Source: Opitutaceae bacterium (GTDB taxonomy: Bacteria > Verrucomicrobiota > Verrucomicrobiia > Opitutales > Opitutaceae). From it: 64,000 nucleotides of DNA. The stretch lies in contig JAUSID010000167.1 in the NCBI GenBank assembly GCA_030648295.1, positions 1 through 64,000 on the forward strand. Direction: 5' to 3'. Under the pieces are notes generated by a model. The model worked only from the letters and a program-made list of their open reading frames with translations, did not search any database and had not been told where the DNA came from. A program made the position numbers and the translations under genes. Shown here in pieces: positions 24,851 through 34,033 of the stretch (its first letter is position 1; each line of letters opens with the position of its first letter).

Positions 24851-27487
24851 CTACGTTTCCTGCCGCAGTACTTCCAGCGGCGGATGATCGGTGATGCCGC
24901 GACTCGTCAGCATGCCGGCAATCACCGTCACGATGCACACGCCGACACCGCCGGCGAACACGAGGAGCAATGGGGTCGAGGGCGTGATCCGGAAAATGAA
25001 TTTCGCGAGCAGCGCGTTGCCGGCGATCGAAAGCGCGCAGCCCACGACCGCCGCGAGCACGCCGAGGATCGCGTACTCGACGAGCTGAATCTGCACGAGC
25101 TGCCGGCGGTTCGCCCCCAGCGTGCGCAGTAAGACAGTTTCACGAATCCGCTGGTAGCGGCCGGTCATGACCGCGCTCACCAGTACGATGAGTCCCGTCA
25201 GCACGGTGAAGAGCGCCATGAATTGGATCACGAAAGCGACCTTGCTGAAAATTCCGTCGACCGTCTGCATGACGAGCGCGAGATCGATCGCGGTGACGCT
25301 CGGCAGCGCGTCGACCACGGCGCGCTGCACCCGTGCCGAGTGCTCGCTGTTTTCGGCGCGCACCGCCGCGACGTGAAACTTCGGTGCGGGCTCGAGGACA
25401 CCTTCCGGGAAAACGACGAAAAAATTCGGCTCGAGGCGCCGCCACTCCACGGCGCGGACGCTCATCACGCGCGAGCGCATCGGCACGCCCTGCACGTCCC
25501 ACTCGATCTCGTCACCCAGTTTCAGGCCCATCTGGCGAAACAATCCTTCCTCGACGGAAATGGGGATGACGGCCTCGCCCGGACTGACCCGTCCGGTAAA
25601 GGTCCCGCTCACGAGCCGCTCCGTGCCCTCGAGTTTGCCGCGGTAGGTGGAGCGGTATTCGCGCCGCAACGCCCAGGAGGGCATCGTCGTTTCGCCGCCG
25701 CCCGTTTTCCGATCGGCCTTTCCCGGTGGAGCAGCATCCGCGTCCCGGCGATCGCGGGGCGAATTTCGCAGCCATTCATCGACCTTGCGGCCTTTCAGCG
25801 CCGAGATGCGCATCGTCACAATCGGAGCGTGCACCAGCACGGGCGCGCCGTTTGCCGCCGTGATCTTCGTCAGCGGTTCGATTTGATCATCCTGGATGTC
25901 GAAGAACAGCAGGTTCGGCCGGCCTCCGCCGCTCGTGAACTCGATTTCCTTCAGCAGCGTCGTGCGGGTGAGGAAAAGCGTCAGCATCAGGAACGTCCCG
26001 AGCCCCAGCGAAACCAGCAGCAGGACAGTGCGATTGTTCGGCCGGTAAAGATTGGCCACGCCCTGGCGCACGACGTAGGGCAACCGCGGCAGCGACCAGC
26101 GGCGCGACAGGCCGGCGCCGCGGCCAAGGCTCGCGCGGCGCGCGGCCCAGGCGACGAGCTTCGCGAGCCCGGCGAGGATTCCGAATCCGGCGATCAGCAC
26201 GCCGGCGAAACCGAACCCGTCGCGCAGGCGGTTGGTTTGCCAGATCGAGAACCCGACCACGGCCACGACGATGAACACGCCGATCGCGATTCGCCATGGG
26301 TCGGTCCCGGCCCCCACCCGCTCCGCAAACGCGGAACGCAACGCGACCAGGGGTGAAACCTTTCGCACCGACAGCAACGGAAGCAGCGTGAACAGCACGC
26401 AGATCACGAGCCCCGCGCCCATGCCGCGCAGCACCGCCGCCCAAGCGAGGCTGAAATTCACGTCGAACGGAAGCACTCCTTCAAGCAGGGGGGGCAGCGA
26501 AAGTTGCACCGCAATGCCCAGCACCGCGCCGACGACCGCGCCAAAAATCCCGAGGGCGAGGCCCTGCACGAGGTACACCGCGAAGCTCTGCCACGCAGTG
26601 GCGCCAATGCAGCGCAGAACCGCGACCGTCGTGATCTTCTGCCGCACGTACACGTGAATCGCGCTGGCGATGCCGATGCCGCCCAGGAACAGCGCGACGA
26701 AACCGACGAGGCTGAGGAAGCCTTCGATATTCTCGAGGACACGACCAAGATCGCGTTTCCGTTCCGCGACGGTGTCGAATCCGAGCCGCTCCCCGCGAAA
26801 TCGGCGCCGCATGTCCGACTCGACCGCACCCGGCTCCTTGTCCGCCGGCAGCTTGAGCATGAGCCGGTGCCGGATGAGGACATTGCGATCGGCGAGGCCC
26901 GTCGCCTCGAGGGAGGACATCGGAATCAAGGCGCGCGGCGCGATGGTGGCGCTGATGGCGGAGGACTCGCCCGGCAGCTTCTGCAATGCGCCCACGATCG
27001 TGAACACGCTGTTGCCGAGCTTGACCGCGTCACCGACCCGGGCGTCGAACTGCCGCAGGAGCGTTTCCTCGATGATGGCAACCGCGCCGCCCGCCTTGAA
27101 CCTGGCGGCGGCATCGGCCGGGTCGGTGGTGAAGTCGCCGTAGAACGGGAAATTGCCCTCGAGCGCCCGGACATTGACCAGCCGGGTCTGATTGGCCGCG
27201 CCGGGGAATGCGATCATCGATGAAAAGCTGAACTCGCGCGCGACTTCGGCGCCGAGTTCCGTGGCATGGCGTTGGACCTCCGCGCTGGGTTCGTTGCGGC
27301 CGGTAATGATCAGATCGGCGCCGAGCAGCCCGAGCGCCTGTTCATCGATGCTGCGTTCGAGATTGGCGCCGAGCGACCCGATGGCCACGAGCGCGGCGAT
27401 CCCGAGGACCACGGAAAGCGAAAACAGCAGCAACCGCCGCCGCGAAGCCCGCGAATCCCGCCACGCCATCTGTAGAATAAATTTCAT
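24851..27487 (-). CDS. ybbP: FtsX-like ABC transporter permease (YbbP type)
   Basis: 878 residues from ATG 27487 (MKFILQMAWRDSRASRRRLLLF). The first membrane helix follows ('SLSVVLGIAALVAIGSLG'), then a periplasmic domain, three helices, a second repeat of helices in the middle ('TVLLLVSLGLGTFLMLTLFL'), another large periplasmic domain, and final helices including 'FMALFTVLTGLIVLVSAVMTGRYQRIRE'. This duplicated FtsX layout fits YbbP rather than LolC/E or MacB. The ATPase partner (ybbA) is encoded 177 bp upstream on the same strand, and tesA is divergent, as in E. coli. The exact substrate of YbbAP-type transporters is not settled here; lipid or envelope export is the usual view. Confidence 0.9.
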   Translation of the reverse strand: MKFILQMAWRDSRASRRRLLLFSLSVVLGIAALVAIGSLGANLERSIDEQALGLLGADLIITGRNEPSAEVQRHATELGAEVAREFSFSSMIAFPGAANQTRLVNVRALEGNFPFYGDFTTDPADAAARFKAGGAVAIIEETLLRQFDARVGDAVKLGNSVFTIVGALQKLPGESSAISATIAPRALIPMSSLEATGLADRNVLIRHRLMLKLPADKEPGAVESDMRRRFRGERLGFDTVAERKRDLGRVLENIEGFLSLVGFVALFLGGIGIASAIHVYVRQKITTVAVLRCIGATAWQSFAVYLVQGLALGIFGAVVGAVLGIAVQLSLPPLLEGVLPFDVNFSLAWAAVLRGMGAGLVICVLFTLLPLLSVRKVSPLVALRSAFAERVGAGTDPWRIAIGVFIVVAVVGFSIWQTNRLRDGFGFAGVLIAGFGILAGLAKLVAWAARRASLGRGAGLSRRWSLPRLPYVVRQGVANLYRPNNRTVLLLVSLGLGTFLMLTLFLTRTTLLKEIEFTSGGGRPNLLFFDIQDDQIEPLTKITAANGAPVLVHAPIVTMRISALKGRKVDEWLRNSPRDRRDADAAPPGKADRKTGGGETTMPSWALRREYRSTYRGKLEGTERLVSGTFTGRVSPGEAVIPISVEEGLFRQMGLKLGDEIEWDVQGVPMRSRVMSVRAVEWRRLEPNFFVVFPEGVLEPAPKFHVAAVRAENSEHSARVQRAVVDALPSVTAIDLALVMQTVDGIFSKVAFVIQFMALFTVLTGLIVLVSAVMTGRYQRIRETVLLRTLGANRRQLVQIQLVEYAILGVLAAVVGCALSIAGNALLAKFIFRITPSTPLLLVFAGGVGVCIVTVIAGMLTSRGITDHPPLEVLRQET

Positions 27488-27664
27488 GATTTGCCCGCAA
27501 GCTGGATCGGGTGATCGCCCAAAAGTGGGGCTGAAGTGCGCGCGGCAGAAGATCCAAGCTCCAAGCACCAAGATCCAGAGAACCTCCAAAATCCAAACTC
27601 CAATTGGTGATTCATGATTGATCGTTCTCTGGTGCTTGGAGCTTGGCGCTTCCGCGGCGGCGGG
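27488..27664. repeat. Inverted 'ccaagctccaagcaccaag' repeat between ybbP and ybbA
   Basis: The stretch near 27563-27590 (ccaagctccaagcaccaaga followed by tccagagaac) is repeated as its reverse complement near 27622-27645 (gttctctggtgcttggagct followed by tgg). This low-complexity inverted repeat splits what is otherwise an operon. No gene is seen. Confidence 0.65.
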
Positions 27665-28393
27665 CTAACGTGCGCGGCCGGGAAGCGCGTCGCCGGACTT
27701 CGCCGCGGAATCGCTGACCACGGCGCCGCCGCGGAGCCGGATGATTCGCTGGCAGCGCTTCGCCAGTTCCAGGTCGTGCGTCACGAGCACCAGCGTCGTC
27801 GCCTTTTCGTGGTTCAGCCCGAAGATCAACTCCACCATCGCGTGCGCGGTGTCGCTATCGAGGTTTCCCGTCGGCTCATCGCAGAACAGGATCTTTGGCC
27901 GGTTCACGAACGCCCGGGCGAGCGCAACGCGCTGCTGCTCGCCGCCCGAAAGCTGCACGGGATAATGATCGTAGCGCTCACCCAGCCCGACGCGCGCGAG
28001 CAGCTGGCACGCGGCCGCCTCTGTATCCGCGCCGCCCTCGCCCCGAAGCTCCAGCGGCACCATCACGTTTTCCACCGCCGTCAGCGTTGGCACCAGCTGG
28101 AAATTCTGAAACACGAACCCGACATGCTCGTTGCGGACCTGCGCCCGCGCATCCTCGCTGAGTTCGCCAATCGAACGCCCGGCCAGGACCACCGTGCCGC
28201 TGCTCGGTTGATCGAGCCCGGCGCACAGCCCGAGCAGCGTCGTCTTGCCACTGCCGCTTGGACCCACGACGGCGACGCTGCCGCCCGCGCCCACCCCGAA
28301 GCTCACTTCCTTCAAGACCGTGAGCTGCCGGCCCCCGGCCGCATCGTACGTTTTCGTCAGCCGCTCGACTTTCAGCATGGATTGACCACTCAT
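27665..28393 (-). CDS. ybbA: ABC transporter ATP-binding protein (YbbA/LolD type)
   Basis: 242 residues. All ATPase motifs are present: Walker A 'GPSGSGKTT', Q-loop 'FVFQNFQLVPTLTAVENV', signature 'LSGGEQQRVALARA', Walker B 'ILFCDEPTGNLD' and the H-loop 'VLVTHD'. The sequence belongs to the LolD/MacB-like group that pairs with FtsX-type permeases. I chose ATG 28393 (MSGQSMLKVERL); ATG 28378 (MLKVERLTKTYD) is equally possible. Its permease ybbP follows on the same strand and tesA is divergent, 47 bp away. Confidence 0.92.
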   Translation of the reverse strand: MSGQSMLKVERLTKTYDAAGGRQLTVLKEVSFGVGAGGSVAVVGPSGSGKTTLLGLCAGLDQPSSGTVVLAGRSIGELSEDARAQVRNEHVGFVFQNFQLVPTLTAVENVMVPLELRGEGGADTEAAACQLLARVGLGERYDHYPVQLSGGEQQRVALARAFVNRPKILFCDEPTGNLDSDTAHAMVELIFGLNHEKATTLVLVTHDLELAKRCQRIIRLRGGAVVSDSAAKSGDALPGRAR

Positions 28394-28440
28394 GTTACGT
28401 TGCCCACCAAACACACGATTCCGACGAAAGGAAGCTCACG

Positions 28441-29079
28441 ATGCTGAGAGGCGGAATCGCATCCGTTGTTGTGGCCGGCCTGCTCCCGTGGCTGGGCCTG
28501 GCGGTTTCCGCCCGCGGCACGGAGCCGCGAACCATTGTTTTCTTTGGCGACAGCCTGACGGCCGGCTACGGACTCGCCGATCCCTCGACGCAGGCGTATC
28601 CGGCGCTCATCCAGCGCAAAATCGACGCGGAGCATCTTGCGTGGCGCACCGTGAACGCCGGGCTCAGCGGCGAAACGACCGCGGGAGGGCTGCGGCGGGT
28701 CAACTGGATCCTCCGTCAGCCCGTCGATATTTTCGTGCTCGCGCTCGGTGCCAACGACGGGCTGCGCGGCATCAGTCCCGCCGTCTCGCGCCAAAACCTC
28801 CAGCAAATCATCGCCCGCGTGCAGGCGAAGAATCCACGCGTTCGAATCGTCGTTGCCGGCATGCAAATGCCCGCCGCGATGGGCGCCGATTACACGGAGG
28901 AGTTTCAAGCGATGTTTCCGGCGGTCGCCGAAAAAAACGACGCGGTGCTCATTCCCTTCCTGCTCGAAGGCGTCGGCGGCCGGCTTGAATTGAATCAACC
29001 CGACCGCATTCATCCCAATCCCTCCGGCCACGAACGCGTCGCGGAAACAGTCTGGGCGATTTTGAAAACCCTCCTCTAA
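28441..29079 (+). CDS. tesA: SGNH-hydrolase: TesA-like thioesterase/lysophospholipase/arylesterase
   Basis: 212 residues with a signal peptide (MLRGGIASVVVAGLL...). SGNH blocks are complete: 'FFGDSLTAGYGL' with nucleophile Ser38, Gly in 'NAGLSGETTAGG', Asn in 'LALGANDGLRG', and the Asp/His pair in 'QPDRIHPNPSGHE'. TesA-type enzymes hydrolyse acyl-thioesters and esters in the periplasm. A good ribosome-binding site (aaaggaag, 28427-28434) precedes the ATG. The divergent arrangement with ybbA-ybbP repeats that of E. coli, which supports the assignment. Confidence 0.93.
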   Translation: MLRGGIASVVVAGLLPWLGLAVSARGTEPRTIVFFGDSLTAGYGLADPSTQAYPALIQRKIDAEHLAWRTVNAGLSGETTAGGLRRVNWILRQPVDIFVLALGANDGLRGISPAVSRQNLQQIIARVQAKNPRVRIVVAGMQMPAAMGADYTEEFQAMFPAVAEKNDAVLIPFLLEGVGGRLELNQPDRIHPNPSGHERVAETVWAILKTLL

Positions 29080-29082
29080 TCC

Positions 29083-29952
29083 ATGCTTGCAATTCGACGC
29101 CCGAGGTTGTGGCCGCAGCTTGTCCGGCTAATCGCGCTCGCGTACGCCGCTATTCCCGCCGGGATTCAGGCGCAGGACTGGGCGCCGAATCTCACCCTCA
29201 CGTCGACGTGGCACGACAACGCCACGAACGCGAAACCGGCCGCGGATCAGATCAGCGCCCTGCAATTCGAAGCGGATATGGTCGCGTCGAAACGTTTCTC
29301 GGTCGGGCGTGACGACTCGCTGCATCCGACCGCCCATTTCGCCGGCGAATGGTGGCCTCGTTTCAACGGCCTGAACCGCGCGGCCGCCGGTGCCCGGCTC
29401 GAGTGGAGGCATAAGTTCGGCCTCGGTGCGCTCGCACCCGTTTTCTCCATCGAAGGTGGTGCAAACGTCGTGGCCGCCCGCGAATCCGAACGGCGCGGAA
29501 CGTCCACCGTGCTGCTCGCGACGATTCGCAAGCGGATCAACCACGCGCTGCGGTTCGCGCTCACCCAGGAGTTCTCGGATTACAATGCCCGTGCCGCCGT
29601 GTTCGATCGGCAGGGCGCGGAAACGGCGGTCGAAGTGGGGCGCGATGTCACGACCTCGTCGCGCGTCACGCTGCGGTTCAGTTATCGCGATGGCGATGTG
29701 CTGTCGCACGCGACACCGCCACGGCCTGACCTCGTGGCATTGGCGCCGAACCGGGTCAGCATCGGCACGTTTGGCCGGGAGTTGACCGCGTATTCGATCG
29801 AGGCGCGGACATTCGGTGCGCGCCTCGGCGTGGTTCACGCGGTCGACACCGACACGGCGTTGATGGCCGTTTATGAGGTCCGGCAGACGCGACGCGAACC
29901 GCTCCGTTACTTGAACCAACTTGTCTCGGTCGCGATCGTCCACCAGTTCTAA
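29083..29952 (+). CDS. Putative outer-membrane barrel protein
   Basis: 289 residues starting 4 bp after the tesA stop. A signal peptide is likely ('LVRLIALAYAAIPAGIQAQ', cleavage after AQA). The mature protein has beta-barrel-style strands ('HALRFALTQEFSDYNARAA', 'SRVTLRFSYRDGD') and ends 'VAIVHQF' with a terminal Phe, typical of outer-membrane proteins. No named family was recognised. It is followed by the cupredoxin-like and cyclase genes in the same direction with short gaps, so the three could form one functional unit, perhaps also with tesA. Confidence 0.7.
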   Translation: MLAIRRPRLWPQLVRLIALAYAAIPAGIQAQDWAPNLTLTSTWHDNATNAKPAADQISALQFEADMVASKRFSVGRDDSLHPTAHFAGEWWPRFNGLNRAAAGARLEWRHKFGLGALAPVFSIEGGANVVAARESERRGTSTVLLATIRKRINHALRFALTQEFSDYNARAAVFDRQGAETAVEVGRDVTTSSRVTLRFSYRDGDVLSHATPPRPDLVALAPNRVSIGTFGRELTAYSIEARTFGARLGVVHAVDTDTALMAVYEVRQTRREPLRYLNQLVSVAIVHQF

Positions 29953-30045
29953 GGCGTGCCCCACCCCACGCCTTGGAATGTCACTTCGGCCCGTCGACGA
30001 GCAGCGGCCCCACCAGCACCCGCATCGTCACCGTTCCGCGCGGGC

Positions 30046-30687
30046 ATGTTGCTTGGATTCGCCTTCGCCTTCCTAGGCGTCGCGCTCCCGGCGGCCGAGG
30101 TCGCGTTCAAGGTTGTGGATCAAAAAAACCAGCCGGTGGTCGACGCGGTGGTTTCACTTGTCCCGCTCGACGGCACGGCTCCGCCGGCGGTGGCGTCAAC
30201 CTCCCCGCCGCTGGAGATCGAACAGAAACGCCAGGAGTTCATCCCTTACGTCACCGCGATTCGCGCCGGCACCGCGATCCGTTTTCCGAATCGCGACACG
30301 GTTGAACACCACGCGTATTCGCAGTCACCGGCGCGAAAATTCGAGCTGCCGCTCTACAAACCGGGCCGCGCGGAAACGTTGCTCTTCGAGCGTCCAGGCG
30401 TCGTCACTGTTGGCTGCAACATTCACGACTGGATGATCGCGTACGTCGTGGTGCTGAGCACGCCGTGGCTCGCGCTCACCCCGGCCCCGGGCGAGATCAC
30501 GCTCGGAAACGTCCCCGCTGGCCGTTATCGCGCCGAGGTGTGGCATCCGCGGCTCGCGAAAGTCCAAACCCGGGAAATCACCGTCGCACCGTCGGCGAAC
30601 CCCGCCCCGGTGTCCTTCCAGCTCACGCTGAAAGCCGACCAACGCGTCCGCCGCGCGCCAGATGCTTCCGGTCGCGGCTACCGTTAG
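30046..30687 (+). CDS. Exported cupredoxin-like protein ('methylamine utilization protein' family)
   Basis: 213 residues from ATG 30046 (MLLGFAFAFLGVALPAAEV), which gives a tidy signal peptide; a GTG at 29956, 4 bp after the upstream stop, would add a 30-residue N-terminal extension and cannot be excluded. The body reads as a cupredoxin fold, with possible copper ligands in 'DTVEHHAYSQS' (His) and 'VTVGCNIHDWMIAYV' (Cys, His, Met). Proteins of this type are annotated as methylamine utilization protein but usually occur without methylamine dehydrogenase, and none is seen here. They are often encoded next to signalling proteins, as here with an adenylate cyclase 5 bp downstream. Confidence 0.75.
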   Translation: MLLGFAFAFLGVALPAAEVAFKVVDQKNQPVVDAVVSLVPLDGTAPPAVASTSPPLEIEQKRQEFIPYVTAIRAGTAIRFPNRDTVEHHAYSQSPARKFELPLYKPGRAETLLFERPGVVTVGCNIHDWMIAYVVVLSTPWLALTPAPGEITLGNVPAGRYRAEVWHPRLAKVQTREITVAPSANPAPVSFQLTLKADQRVRRAPDASGRGYR

Positions 30688-30692
30688 CCCGC

Positions 30693-32360
30693 ATGTTTCG
30701 CTTTCGCTCCTATCGCCTCCGGCTGCTGTTTCTGATCCTGGCGCTCACCGGATCGGCGCAGTTGCTCGCGTTCCTGATTGTCGCGCGGGTACACCGCACC
30801 ATGGCGGAGCGCGAAATTCAGCGGCAGCTCGACGTCGCGGCGGTCCAGCTCGCGCGCGTCGTAAAGCAACGCAATGCCGACCTCGCACGCGGTGCGTCGG
30901 TCCTTTCTTACGACGCAGGGTTGCGCGAGACGTTATCCTCCACCGATGACATCGGAACGCTCCGCTCGGTCCTCGAGAATTTTCAGGGCCGCGTTGGCGC
31001 CGGGCTCGTCGCGCTCCTCTCCACCGAAGGCTCACTCCTCGCTGAAACCCGCCGTGGTCTGCCCGCCGCGAATGCCTACCAGCCCTTGCAGCAGGCGGCC
31101 GATGAAGCGGAGAACGCGCAGGCTTCGGGTTACGCCGTGGTCGATGACATCCTGCACTCGCTCGTCGTCGTGCCGTTGCGGGCACCCAACATCGTCGCCT
31201 GGGTGGTGGTGGGCTTTCCGCTCGATCAACAGTTCATTGCCGCGCTGAAGGAAACCACCGGCGTTGAGGTCACGTTGCGGCATGGCTCGCGCACGCTCGC
31301 CACCACGAACCCGAATCGCGGCGAGTATCTCACGAGAGCGCTCGAGCGCCCGACGACCGATGGCGGCACGGCGTCGATTCTGCTGCAATATTCGCTCGAT
31401 GAGAAACTCGCGCCGGCCCGGCGGCTCCAGCGTGTGCTCGGGTTCGTGTTCGCCGGCAGCCTCGTCCTCGCGGCGCTGCTCGCGATGGGGATTGCGCGCA
31501 ACGTGAGCGAGCCGGTGCAACACCTCGCCGCGCACACGCGCAAGATCGCCGCTGGTGATTACGAGACGCGGGTCGATTTGCATCGAGAGGACGAACTCGG
31601 ACAGCTCGCCGCATCGTTCAACGCCATGGCGGCCGGCCTCGCCGAACGCGATCGCGTGCGCGATTTGCTGGACAAGAACGTCTCGCCCGAAGTCGCGGCC
31701 CAGCTGCTGCGCGACGGTGCCGCGCTGGGGGGGGACGAACGCGAAGTCACGATCCTCTTCGCCGATCTTCGCGGGTTCACGACTCTCAGCGAGAAGCTCG
31801 CGCCGCGCGATTTGCTGGCGCTGTTGAATCGCTATCTCGATCGCATGAGCGGCGAAATCGAACGCCAGGGCGGCGTGATCGACAAGTTCATCGGGGACGC
31901 GATCATGGCGCTGTTCGGAGCGCCCGTGCCCCAGCCCGATGCGGCCGATCGAGCACTCGCGGCCGCCGTGGCAATGGAACATGCGCTCGCCGAACTGAAC
32001 CTGGAGCTCGCACGCGACGGGCATCCCCCGCTCGCCCTCGGCATTGGCGTGAACACGGCCCGGGTGATTGCCGGCAACATCGGCTCACATCGGCGGCTGA
32101 ATTATTCCGTGCTCGGGGACGGCGTGAATGTGGCGTCGCGACTCCAGTCGCTCACCCGCACGCCGGAATTCGATACGAACGTGATCACCAGTGCCGCAAC
32201 GATCGCGGCGTTGCGGGACCCTTCGGCTCACGGGCTGCGTCCTCTCGGCCGGGTGCAGGTGAAGGGCCGCTCGGAGCCGGTGGAAATCTTCGCCGCCGGC
32301 AGTCCCAGCGCTGACGCCGCGTCAGCGATTGGTGGCGTCGGCGTTGGACCGGGAAGTTGA
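30693..32360 (+). CDS. Membrane-bound class III adenylate cyclase with sensor and HAMP domains
   Basis: 555 residues from ATG 30693. A first membrane helix (about 10-30, 'LLFLILALTGSAQLLAFLIV') leads to a periplasmic sensor region of about 220 residues. A second helix ('FVFAGSLVLAALLAMGI') is followed by a HAMP domain ('PVQHLAAHTRKIAAGDYETR') and the catalytic domain. Catalytic residues are visible: metal Asp in 'ILFADLRGFTTLSE', second Asp and purine-selecting Lys in 'VIDKFIGDAIMALFG', and 'YSVLGDGVNVASRL' with Asp. The Lys/Asp pair predicts cAMP rather than cGMP. It likely responds to something sensed outside the cytoplasm, perhaps the neighbouring cupredoxin-like protein. Track start 30465 lies inside the upstream gene. 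Confidence 0.93.
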   Translation: MFRFRSYRLRLLFLILALTGSAQLLAFLIVARVHRTMAEREIQRQLDVAAVQLARVVKQRNADLARGASVLSYDAGLRETLSSTDDIGTLRSVLENFQGRVGAGLVALLSTEGSLLAETRRGLPAANAYQPLQQAADEAENAQASGYAVVDDILHSLVVVPLRAPNIVAWVVVGFPLDQQFIAALKETTGVEVTLRHGSRTLATTNPNRGEYLTRALERPTTDGGTASILLQYSLDEKLAPARRLQRVLGFVFAGSLVLAALLAMGIARNVSEPVQHLAAHTRKIAAGDYETRVDLHREDELGQLAASFNAMAAGLAERDRVRDLLDKNVSPEVAAQLLRDGAALGGDEREVTILFADLRGFTTLSEKLAPRDLLALLNRYLDRMSGEIERQGGVIDKFIGDAIMALFGAPVPQPDAADRALAAAVAMEHALAELNLELARDGHPPLALGIGVNTARVIAGNIGSHRRLNYSVLGDGVNVASRLQSLTRTPEFDTNVITSAATIAALRDPSAHGLRPLGRVQVKGRSEPVEIFAAGSPSADAASAIGGVGVGPGS

Positions 32361-32490
32361 GCCAGGATAATTTGCCTGCCCTTTACGAAGGGTTTTTCGA
32401 CCGCCCAGAACAGGCGCCAGCGCGCGCGCTTGAGTTCGGCGGGAATGGTCCCCAGTTGTGGGATTCGGCCGGCTTGCGGCCGCTGGAACC

Positions 32491-33954
32491 ATGCCACTGC
32501 TCCCTTTACCTCGGCCCAGACTGTTCGCAACACTGTCCGCAGCCGTGCGTCCCCTCACTTCTTCCCCGCGCCATCTGGGCCGTCAATTCGCCGGGCTGCT
32601 CGCCGCCATTGCCGGGCTGTTCGCGACCGCCGTTGCTGGCGCGGCTGCCAGCAAGCCGAACATTGTCTACATCATTGCTGATGATTTGGGGTATGGCGAT
32701 GTGGGCTGTTATGGCCAGAAACTCATTCGCACCCCGCGGATTGATCGGATGGCGAAGGAAGGGATGCGTTTCACGCAGCATTATGCCGGGGCGCCATTGT
32801 GCGCGCCATCGCGCAGCGTGTTGATGACCGGCCTGCACACCGGCCACACGCGGGTCCGAAGCAACGCCAAGAAAGCGCTCGAACCCGACGATCACACGAT
32901 CGCCGAGGTTCTCAAGGGGGCCGGATATGCCACCGCCGGCGTGGGGAAATGGGGACTCGGTGATGCGGACACGACCGGCGCGCCATGGAAAAAAGGCTTC
33001 GACCTGTTTTTCGGTTACCTCGATCAGACGCACGCCCACAATCACTACCCGGAGTTTCTGTGGCGAAACGAGCAGCGGGTGGAGATTTCCGAGAACAAGG
33101 GCGGGCAGATGCGCGTCTACTCGCCCGACCTCATGGCGAAGGAAGCGCTCGCGTTCATTCGCGCGAACCGCGACCGGCCGTTTTTTCTTTATGGCGCGTT
33201 CACGCCGCCGCATGCGGAGGTGGCGGCGCCGCCGGATTCGGTGGCCGAGTATCACGGCAAATGGCCGGAACCGAATAAATTCAAGGGCAGCGCGACCTAT
33301 CGTGCTCAGGATGAACCCCGCGCCGTTCGCGCCGCCATGATCACGCGGCTCGATCGCTACGTGGGCAGCATCCTGGATCTGCTCGACGAACTGAACCTGG
33401 CGCAAAACACCCTCGTAATTTTCACGAGCGACAACGGCCCCATCACGGCGGGAGGACAGGACCCGGAATTCTTCGACAGCAACGGCCCGCTGCGCGACCT
33501 GAAGTTCACCCTCTACGAAGGTGGCATCCGGGTGCCGTTCATTGCGCGCTGGCCGGGACGGATCGCAGCCGGGACGACCGAGAACCTCGTATCCGATTTT
33601 GCGGACATGTTTCCCACCTTTGCGGAACTCACCGGCACGAAGCCACCCGGCGGACTCGACGGCGTTTCGATTGCGCCGACGCTGCTCGGCCAGCGCGGCA
33701 AACAGGCACGGCGCGATCATTTCTATTGGGAGTACGCGCCGCAACAGGCGGTCCGGCAAGGCGACTGGAAAGCATATCGCGGCGAACCGAACGGCCCGAT
33801 CGAACTGTACCATCTGGCGGAAGATATCGGCGAAACGAAAAACGTCGCGGCGCGTCATCCCGACATTGTGGCCCGCCTCGAGAAACTCCTCACCACCTCG
33901 CACGTCGATTCGCCCGATTTTCCGCTCAAGAAAAAACAGAAGCAGGCCAAGTAA
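32491..33954 (+). CDS. Sulfatase (arylsulfatase A type)
   Basis: 487 residues from ATG 32491. The N-terminal export segment is long ('GLLAAIAGLFATAVAGAAA' after an Arg-rich region). Sulfatase hallmarks: 'NIVYIIADDLGYGDVG' with metal-binding Asp pair, the active-site signature 'LCAPSRSVLMTG' where Cys104 should be converted to formylglycine, 'VGKWGLG', and 'IFTSDNGP'. C-terminal 'YHLAEDIGETKNVAARHPD' is typical of arylsulfatases. The protein removes sulfate esters outside the cytoplasm, probably from polysaccharides. A second sulfatase gene follows 79 bp later. No formylglycine-generating enzyme is seen in the window. Confidence 0.93.
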   Translation: MPLLPLPRPRLFATLSAAVRPLTSSPRHLGRQFAGLLAAIAGLFATAVAGAAASKPNIVYIIADDLGYGDVGCYGQKLIRTPRIDRMAKEGMRFTQHYAGAPLCAPSRSVLMTGLHTGHTRVRSNAKKALEPDDHTIAEVLKGAGYATAGVGKWGLGDADTTGAPWKKGFDLFFGYLDQTHAHNHYPEFLWRNEQRVEISENKGGQMRVYSPDLMAKEALAFIRANRDRPFFLYGAFTPPHAEVAAPPDSVAEYHGKWPEPNKFKGSATYRAQDEPRAVRAAMITRLDRYVGSILDLLDELNLAQNTLVIFTSDNGPITAGGQDPEFFDSNGPLRDLKFTLYEGGIRVPFIARWPGRIAAGTTENLVSDFADMFPTFAELTGTKPPGGLDGVSIAPTLLGQRGKQARRDHFYWEYAPQQAVRQGDWKAYRGEPNGPIELYHLAEDIGETKNVAARHPDIVARLEKLLTTSHVDSPDFPLKKKQKQAK

Positions 33955-34033
33955 TGCACTCCGGCGGTCGTTGCCTTGGCCTTGCTCCCGTCTGCGTGCC
34001 CCCTTCTCTTACGCCAACTACCGCCCCTCGCTT

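Noticed and set aside
24784-24860. Minus-strand frame ending in a Lys/Ala-rich tail (KKRTAPETTPAAAAARK) overlapping the ybbP stop
   Set aside because: It looks like a histone-like tail, but a stop lies shortly upstream in that frame and there is no start codon. At most a remnant; not enough to annotate.
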